A stretch of 9,353 bases of DNA. Origin: Planctomycetota bacterium. Its GTDB lineage: Bacteria > Planctomycetota > B15-G4 > JADJEK01. Shown here in pieces: positions 1 through 7,400 of the stretch. Every line of letters starts with the position of its first letter. Position 1 is the stretch's first letter. The notes under the pieces were generated by a model that did no database searches, was not told the origin of the DNA, and saw only the letters and a program-made list of their open reading frames with translations. A program made the translations under genes and the position numbers. The stretch covers positions 1 to 9,353 of the forward strand of contig JAEUIB010000251.1 of the NCBI GenBank assembly GCA_016795255.1. The letters are read 5' to 3'.

Positions 1-844
1 CGCTCTCGATGAACCGCGGCGCCGGCGCCACTCCCGCGTCGCGCGCACGGACCTTCTCCCAGCGCGTGATCGCCGGGCCGCAGGTGTAGACCATCGCGGA
101 GCGCGGGTCCTCGATGACCTCGCGCAGCAACGCTTCGGTGACGCGACCGCGCCGCACGTCGCGGCCCGCGCACTGTTGGAACTCGGTCTCGCGGGTCAGC
201 GCGTGGATCACGCGCAGCTTGTCCGGGAAGCGGTCGACGAGGTCGTCGAGCTGGCGCCGGAAGATCACGTCGCGCCACGTCTTGTTGCCGTAGACGAGCG
301 TGTGTCGAACCGGCAATCCGACCTCGAGCGCCCAGCGCACCATCGCGTAGTTCGGCACGATTCCCGAGCCGGCCGCGATGTGGATCAGGTGATCGGTCTT
401 GGTGACGATGTCGGGGCTGATCGCGTAGTGCCCGGAGTGACCGGACACCGTCATCGGCATGCCGCGGTAGCAACCGCGGACGAGGAACGGAGACAGCAGC
501 GGCGGATACTTCGTCTCGCCGCTGACGTACGGCTCGATCTTGACGGTGATCGCGAGCTCGCGATCGTGCGGGCCGGACGCCATCGAGTACGCGCGCGCCG
601 TTTCCTTCTGGCCCTTCGCGTCTTCGAGGTAGCCGATCATGTTCCGCAACGCGTCGAACTGGTGCGGATCGATCGTCAGGAATTGGCCCGCGTGGTACTC
701 CCGATCTTCGGGTCGTGCGTGCAGGTACAGCGTCGCGGAGTCCGGGGTCTCGACGACGACGTCGGTGACGACGGTGTCGAACGTCCGGCGCTTGCCGTTG
801 TGGCCGCCGTTGCCTTCGGCGGCTTCCGTGTGCGGCAGGACCAT
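1..844 (-). CDS. Ferredoxin--NADP(+) reductase-like FAD/NAD(P)-binding oxidoreductase (C-terminus cut by window edge)
   Basis: Seen: 281 residues are visible and the reading frame is open to the left edge. Known of the family: these flavoproteins pass electrons between NAD(P)H and a ferredoxin or oxygenase partner in the cytoplasm. An N-terminal beta-barrel FAD domain (about residues 20-140) carries RAYSMAS at 84-90, the RxYS flavin-binding motif. A nucleotide-binding domain follows, with HIAAGSGIVPNYAM at 155-168, LVYGNK at 183-188 and VYTCGPA at 252-258, all hallmark positions. Between the QFLTIDP strand (54-60) and RAYS lies an extra segment of about 23 residues that PaaE-type reductases lack. 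The spacing after VYTCGP suggests only a few tens of residues are missing, so a C-terminal 2Fe-2S domain is neither shown nor excluded. The start is firm: AAGGAGG at 849-855 lies four bases before ATG. The partner protein and exact substrate are unknown. Confidence 0.87.
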   Translation of the reverse strand, partial: MVLPHTEAAEGNGGHNGKRRTFDTVVTDVVVETPDSATLYLHARPEDREYHAGQFLTIDPHQFDALRNMIGYLEDAKGQKETARAYSMASGPHDRELAITVKIEPYVSGETKYPPLLSPFLVRGCYRGMPMTVSGHSGHYAISPDIVTKTDHLIHIAAGSGIVPNYAMVRWALEVGLPVRHTLVYGNKTWRDVIFRRQLDDLVDRFPDKLRVIHALTRETEFQQCAGRDVRRGRVTEALLREVIEDPRSAMVYTCGPAITRWEKVRARDAGVAPAPRFIES

Positions 845-882
845 CGAACCTCCTTCACGCGGACCCGGAGCTGCGACCGCAG

Positions 883-927
883 GTTTTACCAGCCGTTCCA
901 CGAACGGTCACAGTTCGTTCGAAGAAC
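883..927 (-). promoter_or_regulatory. Candidate promoter with paired palindromic operators for the reductase gene
   Basis: Reading the minus strand, GTGACC (906-911) and TAAAAC (883-888) make a sigma-70-like -35/-10 pair with a 17-bp spacer, four of six matches each. Transcription would start near 876, about 32 bases before the reductase ATG. Two GTTC-N3-GAAC palindromes sit at 895-905 (inside the spacer, extended to CCGTTC-CAC-GAACGG at 893-907) and at 917-927 (just upstream of the -35). Their centres are 22 bp apart, about two helical turns. This layout fits a repressor covering the promoter as two dimers. No regulator gene lies in the window, so the factor is unknown. The promoter call rests on pattern alone. 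Confidence 0.42.
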
Positions 928-998
928 TCCGGCGGCGGCCCCGGAGTGGGTTCGAAGGCCGCGCACCCGGAGAGACGATGGCGTCGAGCCCGGTCCCG

Positions 999-1442
999 TC
1001 AGAACTTCCGGATCAGCAGCACCCCCGCGACGATGAGCGCGGCGCCGGCGACGCGCGGGAGCGACAACACGTGCTGCGGGAAGCCGAGCCAGCCGAAATG
1101 GTCGAGCACCAGCGACGCGATCAGTTGGCCACCGACCACGAGCCCGACCAGCACCGCGGCCGACAAGCGACTGCCGAGCGCGATCATCGAGAACACGAAC
1201 AGGCCCCCGAGGATTCCACCCGACAACCACGGCAGGCCGACGCTCGCGACCTTGCCCAGGCCGGGGAAGGGCACGCGCAGGAACGGCATCGCCGCGGCCA
1301 GCGCGAGCGTGCCGACGACGAACGACACGAAGGCCGCTTGCAGTGGCTGGCCGAGCTGACGCCCGAGTTGCGTGTTGATGCCGGTCTGCACCGACACCAG
1401 CACTCCGGCCAGGAACGCCCCGACGCACCAGATCCAAGTCAT
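999..1442 (-). CDS. DUF606/YdcZ-family small membrane transporter-like protein
   Basis: This 147-residue protein is almost wholly hydrophobic, with five predicted membrane helices at about 3-22, 35-55, 70-90, 93-113 and 129-145. Helix 1 and the following loop read VQTGINTQLGRQLGQPLQAA (18-37) and then SFVVGT, the signature of the DUF606 (YdcZ) family. This family is related to half-size drug/metabolite transporters (EamA-like) and usually has 140-150 residues, so the gene looks full length. Members probably work as dimers in the inner membrane, and substrates are mostly unknown. GGAGG (1447-1451) lies four bases before the ATG, which supports the start. It follows the aminotransferase gene by 80 bases in the same direction and may be co-transcribed with it, although a hairpin lies between them. 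Transport of an amino or keto acid linked to the aminotransferase is only a guess. Confidence 0.88.
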   Translation of the reverse strand: MTWIWCVGAFLAGVLVSVQTGINTQLGRQLGQPLQAAFVSFVVGTLALAAAMPFLRVPFPGLGKVASVGLPWLSGGILGGLFVFSMIALGSRLSAAVLVGLVVGGQLIASLVLDHFGWLGFPQHVLSLPRVAGAALIVAGVLLIRKF

Positions 1443-1461
1443 CGCGCCTCCGCGTCAACGA

Positions 1462-1481
1462 GCGCGACGGCGACGTCGCGC
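1462..1481 (-). repeat. Perfect 8-bp hairpin between aminotransferase and DUF606 genes
   Basis: GCGCGACG (1462-1469) and CGTCGCGC (1474-1481) are perfect inverted arms around a four-base loop. The hairpin lies 41 bases after the aminotransferase stop and 10 bases upstream of the ribosome-binding site of the DUF606 gene. No T-run follows on the minus strand, so a strong intrinsic terminator is unlikely. It could stabilise the upstream message, act as a weak attenuator or mask translation, or be a chance product of GC-rich sequence. Confidence 0.4.
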
Positions 1482-1522
1482 GAGGGAATCGAACGGGCCT
1501 CGCTGTGGATCGGCCGACGCGG

Positions 1523-2401
1523 TCACCGGCTCCGACGCGCCGCGTCGATGCCCGCGCGGTACGCCGCCGACAGCCGCGACGTCATCGGTCCCGGTCGACC
1601 GTTGCCGACGGTCGCACCGTCGACGCGCACGACCGGGAGGACCTCTTTCAAACTGCCCGAGATGAAGACCTCGTCGGCCGCGCGCAGGTCCGCGTCGCGC
1701 AGCATCGCCTCGCGCACGACGATCCCGGACGCGCGCGCGAGGCGGATCAGGTACGCGCGCGTGACTCCGGCGAGGATCCCGCTGTCGAGTGCGGGAGTCG
1801 CGAGCGTTCCGCCCTGCACGAGGAACACGTTCGACGTCGAACCTTCGGCGAGGAAGCCGTCCTTGTTCAGCATCACGCACTCGTACGCGCCCCGCGCCTT
1901 GGCCTCGCGCAGCGCGAGCATGTTGTTCAGGTAGTTGCCGCTCTTGATCGCCGGGTCGAGCGCGTCGCGGGCGTTGCGTCTCACGCTGACGAGCGCGAGG
2001 TCGATCCCGTCGCGATACGCCACCTCCGGTACCGGCGCGTACGGCCGCACCAGCACGTACACGTCCGGCGTTCCGGCGGTGCCGGGATCGAGGTCGATCC
2101 GTCCGACCTCCGCTCCTCGCGTGACGACGATGCGGACGGCCGCCGTCGACTCCGCCGACGCGGTCAGCGCCGACGCGACGTCGTCGCGGATGCGCTCGAG
2201 TCCGCCCGGCAACGGCAGGCCCATGCGATCGGCCGAGCTCTGCAGCCGTTCCAGATGCTCGTCCAACAACCACGGCATGCCGTCGTACGTGCGGAACGTC
2301 TCGTAGACGCTGTCGCCGAACAGGAACCCACGATCGAACACGGACACGAACGCGTCTTCCGGACGGACCACGCGGCTGTTGATCGACACGACGCTCGGCA
2401 T
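1523..2401 (-). CDS. Class IV PLP-dependent aminotransferase (branched-chain / D-amino acid transaminase-like)
   Basis: At 292 residues this has the normal length for fold-type IV PLP enzymes, which are cytoplasmic. The N-terminal part has FDRGFLFGDSVYETFR (22-37), then LLDEHLERLQSSA (45-57), both typical of the family. The Schiff-base lysine is K153 in DPAIKSGNYLNNMLALREA, and the catalytic glutamate is E186 in FLAEGSTSNVFLV. GILAGVTRAYL (208-218) and EVFISGSLKEVLPV (244-257) form the cofactor phosphate site. Branched-chain aminotransferases usually have a GTAAEV-like sequence there; SGSLKEV resembles aminodeoxychorismate lyases as much, so the substrate (branched-chain amino acid, D-amino acid or aminodeoxychorismate) is not settled. 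The ATG is chosen because GGAGG lies five bases upstream and the protein starts just before the conserved N-terminal block; longer readings run antisense through the hydrolase gene. It is divergent from that hydrolase and upstream of the DUF606 gene. Confidence 0.92.
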   Translation of the reverse strand: MPSVVSINSRVVRPEDAFVSVFDRGFLFGDSVYETFRTYDGMPWLLDEHLERLQSSADRMGLPLPGGLERIRDDVASALTASAESTAAVRIVVTRGAEVGRIDLDPGTAGTPDVYVLVRPYAPVPEVAYRDGIDLALVSVRRNARDALDPAIKSGNYLNNMLALREAKARGAYECVMLNKDGFLAEGSTSNVFLVQGGTLATPALDSGILAGVTRAYLIRLARASGIVVREAMLRDADLRAADEVFISGSLKEVLPVVRVDGATVGNGRPGPMTSRLSAAYRAGIDAARRSR

Positions 2402-2438
2402 GCTTCCTCCGCGCCCGCGTGGCCTGGATCGAGGCACT

Positions 2439-2467
2439 TGTATACTCCGCCCATGCGCTTCGCCCAA
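2439..2467. promoter_or_regulatory. Candidate shared divergent promoter with palindromic -10
   Basis: The 51-bp spacer between the aminotransferase and hydrolase genes has one AT-rich patch, centred on the palindrome GTATAC (2440-2445). Read forward it gives TATACT (2441-2446), five of six matches to the sigma-70 -10 box. Read in reverse it gives TATACA (2444-2439), preceded at 17 bp by TTGGGC (2467-2462) as a weak -35. Forward transcription would begin about at the hydrolase ATG (2453), implying a leaderless message. Reverse transcription would begin near 2432, leaving a short leader with a good GGAGG for the aminotransferase. The forward -35 is not recognisable. Confidence 0.42.
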
Positions 2468-3868
2468 CTGCTCGTGGTCGTCGCCGTTGCCGGCGCGGCG
2501 CTTCCTGCGTGCTCCCCCGCGTGTTCCGAAGTTCCGTCGCGTCCGAAGAACGTGATCCTCGTGTCGATCGACACGTTGCGTCGCGACCACCTCGGGCTCT
2601 ACGGGTACTCGCGCAACACGTCGCCGTTCCTCGATCGCATCGGCCGCGCGGGCGTCGCGTTCGACCAGTGCATCTCGCAGGCGCCGTGGACCGCGCCCTC
2701 GCACGCGTCGATGCTGTCGTCGCTGTACCCGAGCGTGCTCGGCATGGGACGGTTCGAGGATCCCGGGCACATCAGCGACACGGCCGACATGCTGGCCGAA
2801 GTCCTCGCCGACGCCGGCTTCCGCACGCACGCGGTGACGTCGGGCGGATTCATGGCGGCGAAGATCGGCTTCGCGCAGGGCTTCGAGATCTACGACGACG
2901 CCGGCTTGAACATGGAGACGACCGTCTCCCGCGCCCTGCAGTGGCTGCGCGGCATCCGCGACGACGAGCGCTTCTTCCTGTTCCTGCACACCTACGACGT
3001 GCACAAGTACAAGCCGCCCGCGAGCTATCACGCGACGTGGGTCGAGCCGTACTCCGGCGCGCTGGCGTTCCACGATCGGATCGCCGACCTGGTCCAGAAC
3101 CACGAAGAGCAGGCGAAGGCCGGTGCGCTCGACGACGCCGATCGCCGCTACATCCGCGACCTCTACGACGCGTCGATCGCAGCGACGGACGACTGGCTGC
3201 GGCGGTTCTGGGAGACGATCGAGCAGCGCGGGCTCGCCGACGACACGCTGCTCGTCGTCACGGCGGACCACGGCGAAGAGTTCTGGGAGCACGGCGGCTC
3301 CGGTCACGGTTACACGCTGTTCGACGAGAACCTGCGCGTTCCGCTGATCGTGTACCACCCGTCACTGGCGCCGCGCATGGTGCCCGAGCAGGTGCGCCTG
3401 CTGGACGTCGCGCCGACGATCGTCGATCTGGTCGGAGCCACGGCGCCGACGTCGTGGCAAGGCGAGTCGCTCGAAGGATCCCTGTCCGGTCACGCGAAGA
3501 CGCTGGTCGCGTTCTCCGAGCACTCGCACTTCCCGGCGAAGTCCGCGCGCACGCCGCAAGCGAAACTGATCCTCTCCGTCGCCGAACCGACGCGAGGGTT
3601 CTTCGACTTGCGCAACGATCCGCTCGAGACGAAGAACCTGATGCAGGAGCTCGACCGCGCCACCGCGCGGCCGATGTTCGAAGGCATCGAACGCTGGTTG
3701 CGCGCCAACGCGTCCGACTCGCGATTCCGTTCCGGCACGCGCATCGTGTTCAACGCCGCCGAGCTCGAGCAACTCGCCGCGCTCGGCTATCTCGGCGGCA
3801 CCGCGGGCGGCGCCGTCGAAGATCCCGATCTCGACGTCTGGCTGAAGATCCTGTCCGACACGCGCTGA
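2453..3868 (+). CDS. Secreted sulfatase/alkaline phosphatase superfamily hydrolase, probable lipoprotein
   Basis: This is a 471-residue protein. It begins with an export signal MRFAQLLVVVAVAGAALPAC, whose LPAC (17-20) is a plausible though imperfect lipobox, so the mature protein is probably lipid-anchored outside the cytoplasm. The catalytic domain starts with NVILVSIDTLRRDHLGLYG (33-51), where D40 is the expected metal ligand. The second metal-site block TADHGEEFWEHG (270-281) contains D272 and H273, followed by GHGYTLFDENLRVPLIV. The nucleophile segment is WTAPSHASML (79-88). A sulfatase should have C/S-x-P-x-R here; this protein has T80, P82 and H84. It therefore lacks the formylglycine precursor, and a phosphate-ester or other hydrolase activity is at least as likely as sulfate-ester cleavage. 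The C-terminus carries LEQLAALGYLGG (438-449), a frequent ending in such proteins. No Shine-Dalgarno is evident; a longer upstream reading would be antisense to the aminotransferase. The substrate is unknown. Confidence 0.92.
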   Translation: MRFAQLLVVVAVAGAALPACSPACSEVPSRPKNVILVSIDTLRRDHLGLYGYSRNTSPFLDRIGRAGVAFDQCISQAPWTAPSHASMLSSLYPSVLGMGRFEDPGHISDTADMLAEVLADAGFRTHAVTSGGFMAAKIGFAQGFEIYDDAGLNMETTVSRALQWLRGIRDDERFFLFLHTYDVHKYKPPASYHATWVEPYSGALAFHDRIADLVQNHEEQAKAGALDDADRRYIRDLYDASIAATDDWLRRFWETIEQRGLADDTLLVVTADHGEEFWEHGGSGHGYTLFDENLRVPLIVYHPSLAPRMVPEQVRLLDVAPTIVDLVGATAPTSWQGESLEGSLSGHAKTLVAFSEHSHFPAKSARTPQAKLILSVAEPTRGFFDLRNDPLETKNLMQELDRATARPMFEGIERWLRANASDSRFRSGTRIVFNAAELEQLAALGYLGGTAGGAVEDPDLDVWLKILSDTR

Positions 3869-3892
3869 AAAAGCCCGGCTCGCGTTCCCCCC

Positions 3893-3916
3893 GAGCGCGA
3901 TATGCTTCGCGCGCTC
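3893..3916. repeat. Inverted repeat after the hydrolase gene (terminator or operator around a -10-like box)
   Basis: GAGCGCG (3893-3899) and CGCGCTC (3910-3916) are perfect 7-bp arms with a 10-base loop, 25 bases after the hydrolase stop. TTCT follows, a poor U-tract for a terminator. The loop holds TATGCT (3901-3906), a plausible -10 for the downstream DUF488 gene with a start near 3913. Terminator, operator-embedded promoter and chance are all possible, and the sequence does not decide between them. Confidence 0.3.
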
Positions 3917-3971
3917 TTCTACGGGAAGGGCGACGAAGAACCTGGGAAGAACGCCCGGAGCGTGAGGCAGA

Positions 3972-4319
3972 GTGATCCGCACGGTCAACATCAAAGAGCT
4001 TCCACCGAAGTCCGCTGGATTCCGGGTCCTGGTGATGCGCAAGTGGCCGCGGGGGATCCCGCGCGAGGCGGTCGACCTCTGGGCGAAAGACCTCGGTCCG
4101 TCGCCGGAGCTGCTGAAGGACCTGAAGAAGAACAAGATCTCGCTCGCCGGGTTCTACGGCCGGTATCGCGCCGAGACCTCCGAGCCCGGTCGACGGGAAG
4201 CCGTGTTCGACCTGCAGCGTCGCGTGCTGGCGGGCGTCACGCTGGTGCTGTGCTGCGACACCGACGACGACAAGGCCGCCGCGCGCACGGTGCTGAAGGA
4301 GATCCTCGAGACCTCGTGA
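3972..4319 (+). CDS. DUF488 family protein
   Basis: This is a small cytoplasmic protein of 115 residues, the usual length for DUF488. Recognisable family blocks are RKWPRGIPREAVDLWAKDLG (23-42, with the WPRG core and a conserved Trp), PSPELL (43-48), FYGRYRAE (61-68) and VTLVLCCDTDDDKAAARTVL (89-108). The last corresponds to the family's beta-strand plus helix that usually reads like VTLLYAAKD...HA.VL. The biochemical role of this family is not established. The start is GTG, chosen because GAGG (3964-3967) lies four bases upstream and because the protein begins with the expected N-terminal segment; no in-frame ATG upstream preserves spacing. A CC pair (C94-C95) replaces the more usual small residues in the strand. 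It lies 103 bases after the hydrolase on the same strand, with its own possible promoter, and converges on the large Gly-rich gene. Confidence 0.87.
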   Translation: MIRTVNIKELPPKSAGFRVLVMRKWPRGIPREAVDLWAKDLGPSPELLKDLKKNKISLAGFYGRYRAETSEPGRREAVFDLQRRVLAGVTLVLCCDTDDDKAAARTVLKEILETS

Positions 4320-4329
4320 ACGTCGGCGG

Positions 4330-4348
4330 CTCGAGCGATGCGCTCGGG
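4330..4348 (+). terminator. Short hairpin just after the DUF488 stop
   Basis: CGAGCG (4332-4337) and CGCTCG (4341-4346) form a perfect stem with an ATG loop. A G-U and a C-G pair extend it to eight pairs on the plus-strand transcript. It begins 11 bases after the DUF488 stop and is followed only by GGTT, so it may help termination together with the larger hairpin downstream rather than act alone. Confidence 0.35.
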
Positions 4349-4355
4349 TTGCAAC

Positions 4356-4395
4356 GAATCGGGGCCGCCGCGCTCGCGCACGGCGGCCCCGATTC
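4356..4395. terminator. Bidirectional terminator hairpin between convergent genes
   Basis: A perfect 15-bp inverted repeat, GAATCGGGGCCGCCG (4356-4370) and CGGCGGCCCCGATTC (4381-4395), encloses a 10-base loop. It is centred in the 108-base gap between the DUF488 gene (ends 4319) and the complete Gly-rich gene (ends 4428, opposite strand), the usual place for a terminator shared by converging transcripts. Neither side has a real U-tract, as often happens in very GC-rich genomes, so its termination strength is uncertain, but the stem is too long and too perfect to be likely by chance. Confidence 0.72.
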
Positions 4396-4427
4396 CGTTC
4401 GGGCTCCTGCGGCCGACCCGCGTCCGA

Positions 4428-7400
4428 TCAATACCGGAACGGGATGCGCAGGAAGTTCATCTGCGGACGAGGCGTCGTCGGCGTCGGCACGACACCGACC
4501 GCCGCGGCGATGTTGAACTCGATCTCGTAGCGGATGAAGCGGCGCCCGTTCAGCAGCGTCGCGTCCGTGACGAACGCCGTCGCCGTCGTGAGGTCCGGGA
4601 AGCCGGGGTTCAGCGGATCCTCGTCCGCGCCCTGGAACCGCACGGCGACCGTCTGCAGATCCGTGCCTTGCGGCAGGAAGTCCGGCAGACCGAGGTCCGG
4701 CGAGTCGACGTCGAAGTCGTTGTCGAACGGATTCACGACGTTGCCCTGACCGTCGACTTGGACCAGGCCGTTCGCGGGGTTCGTCCCCGTGAACAGCGGC
4801 GCGTCACCCGGGACACCGAACACCGGACCGGCGATCGCGCCGGCCGTGGTGTTGACCAGCGGTCGGAACGGCGGGGTGATCAACCCGAGGTCGTACCACG
4901 TCGACCGTGCGTTGGACTTCGACGTGAACGGCACCGGCGTCTTGGCGATCGGGACCAGCACGTCGATGAACTCCGAGTTGCCGAGCGACGACGTCGAGAA
5001 CGGGCAGTTCATGCCCTTCGGCGGGTTCGTCATCGACTTCCACACGCGGGCGCCCATCTGCGTCGCGAACAGCGTCGGAGTGACGCCGACCGGGACTTGC
5101 ACCTGGATGATGCCGGGACCACCCGGAGCACCGTCGCCGACTTGCAGCGAGCCCGAGTCGGCGCCCGACGTACCCGTCGAGCCGTTCAACAGGATGAACG
5201 CGTTGAAGCCGCAACCGGCCGACACGTCGATCACTCGGTTGACGATGTTGGGGTTCGCCGTGGCTTCCATGACGACGTTCTCGGCCGACTGCAGGATCAC
5301 GGCGCCACCCGAGCCGCCGCCGCCGTTGCCGCCGACGTCGCCACCCTGCGTGGTCTCACCGCCGCTGCCGCCACCGCCGAGCGCGCGGATGCGGGCGGCC
5401 GTTCCCTTCACGCGGATCTCGCCGAGGGCTTGGATCATCACCGCGCCGCCACCACCGCCGCCGCCCGCGCCCTTCGCGTCGAGCACCGTCAGCGGGAAGC
5501 CGACGGAGATCGTGGCCTTGGTGCAGTCGAGCGACAGACCTTCGGTGCGCGAGCCGCCGCCGCCGCCACCCTGCCCGCCGACGATCGTCTTCACCTCACC
5601 GGCTTCGCCGATGAAGTTGTTGTTCGCGTCGGCGTCGGAGAACACGGCTTGACCCGGGCTGCCGCCGAACGTCACGCGCTTCGAGATCGCCCACGCGGTC
5701 GTGAGGTTGAAGTTGTTGGTCGCGTCGAAGATCAGCCCCTGCTGGACCGCTTCCGCGAACGTCGGGTTCGGGTTCGGACGCGCGACCGCGTTGAAGCTGA
5801 CGCCGTCGTAGGCGTTCGGGTTGTTCGGCACCGGGAACGGCAAGCCCGGCGAGAACGTCAACGGCAGATGGTTGCCGATGCCGAACCCACCGCGTCGCCC
5901 GGACACCGGCACCGTGATCGGCTCCGGCGCTTCGGGCAGGAACACGTTCAGTGAACCGCCGCCGCCACCCGAGCCACGGCTTCCGTCGCCGGTCTCGTTG
6001 AACGTGCCGCAGTTGGCGCCGTTGCTGAACGCCGGCCACGGCAGCGTGGCGCCGCTCTGACCGCCGCCGCCACCGATCGGCAGCGCGTTGCCGCTGCCGA
6101 ACCCGTTCTGGCCGAACTGCGGCGTGACCATGAAGATCAGCGACTTCGAGCCCTTCGGGACGAACACCGGGTGACCGTCGCCACCCTTGCCGCCACCGGG
6201 GCCTGCGGATCCACCCGGCGCGGGAGTCACGGCCGAGTTGAACGTGTCGTCACCGATGCCGTTCTGGCCCGAGCACTCGATGACACCTTCGATCAGCACG
6301 TCGCCGGTCGCGGTGATCACGAGCGGGTTCGAGCCGACGCCGCGCAGCGTGACGTTCGCCGGCAGGTGGAAGTCGGTGAACTTGAACACGCCACCCTTGA
6401 CGATCGTTCCGGGCTCGGCGCCGGGCGTCGCGCCCGACAGCAGCGGGAACGTCTGGAAGTCGGTGTCGAGCGTGATCGTCAGGACGCCGGCGGTCGGAGC
6501 CGCGAACGGTCCGAGCGAGCCGTCGCCGCCGAATCCGAACGAAGCGCGCAGCGCGCCGTCGGTCTGACCGTTCCAGCTCGCGAGCTGCGCACCCGCGGCA
6601 ACGATCGACGTGTCTTCACGTTCGTTCGTGTCGAAGTTCTCGAAGATCTCGCCGTCCAGCGCATTGCCCGGACTCGGATCCGGCGTGACGACGTAGCGCG
6701 CGATCTCTTTGAACGCCTCGGGCGTCGAGCCGTCGTTCGCGAACGCGCCCGAGATGTTCTCGAGCAGGTCCGAGGCTTCCAGCGCGAGCGTGTGGCCGAA
6801 CGGCAAGCTGCCGTTCGGATAGACGAGCACCGTCGATCGGTTGATGACGTTCTCGCTCAAGACGACCGTGATCGGGATCGGGATGTCGACCGGCGTCGCG
6901 CTCGCGTCGAGGATCGACCGCAGACGAATGCGCTCGAGCAGATTCTCGGGCTCCGGGTTCAACGGCGCACCGAAGCGCAGCGTGAACGGAGGCTTCTTCG
7001 AGCTCGGGATGGCCGCGAACAAGCCGGCCGCATCGAACAGCACGTTCGGATGCAGGCCGGTCGTCTTGGTCTTCGGCAGCACGCCGTTCTTCTTCAGGAG
7101 CTTCGGCGCGGTCGTCGTCGCGAACGCGTAGTAGCCCGCGGTTCCGATCGAACCGACGGACGTCGGCGCCGTCGTGAACAGGACCGGCAGCGAGACGTTC
7201 GGCGACGTCTTCGAGTAGTTCTTGATCGCGTTGCCACCGGCGAGCTCGAGGCTGATCTGGTACGTCGTGCCCGGAAGCAGACCGGGCAGCGACGCGTTCG
7301 CCGCGATGTCGGTCGTCGGTCCGAAGCTGTCGGGCAGCGCGCCGGTCGGCAACCGCGGCGTGAAGATCAGCTTCTTGCCGGAGACGCTGAACGTCCCGAA

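Noticed and set aside
176..1934. Two long plus-strand open frames over the reductase, DUF606 and aminotransferase genes.
   Set aside because: All three minus-strand genes have family motifs and good ribosome-binding sites; the plus-strand frames have neither.
1505..2452. Long plus-strand open frame running into the hydrolase gene, suggesting an N-terminal extension of about 316 residues.
   Set aside because: It is antisense to the well-supported aminotransferase, is Arg-rich with no domain, and the hydrolase begins with a clear export signal at 2453.
2402..3358. Minus-strand open frame upstream of the aminotransferase that would make a 611-residue protein.
   Set aside because: It lies opposite the conserved hydrolase, has the Arg/Val-rich composition of a shadow frame, and the GGAGG-supported ATG at 2401 fits the family length.
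5267..5580. Possible trinucleotide microsatellite or CRISPR-like repeat in the CCGCCG-rich stretch.
   Set aside because: It encodes Gly tracts with mixed codons in frame; there are no equal-length repeats with unique spacers.
4338..5954. Large plus-strand open frame of 538 residues.
   Set aside because: It is an Arg-rich shadow of the Gly-rich gene caused by GC-rich codons, with no motif or ribosome-binding site.
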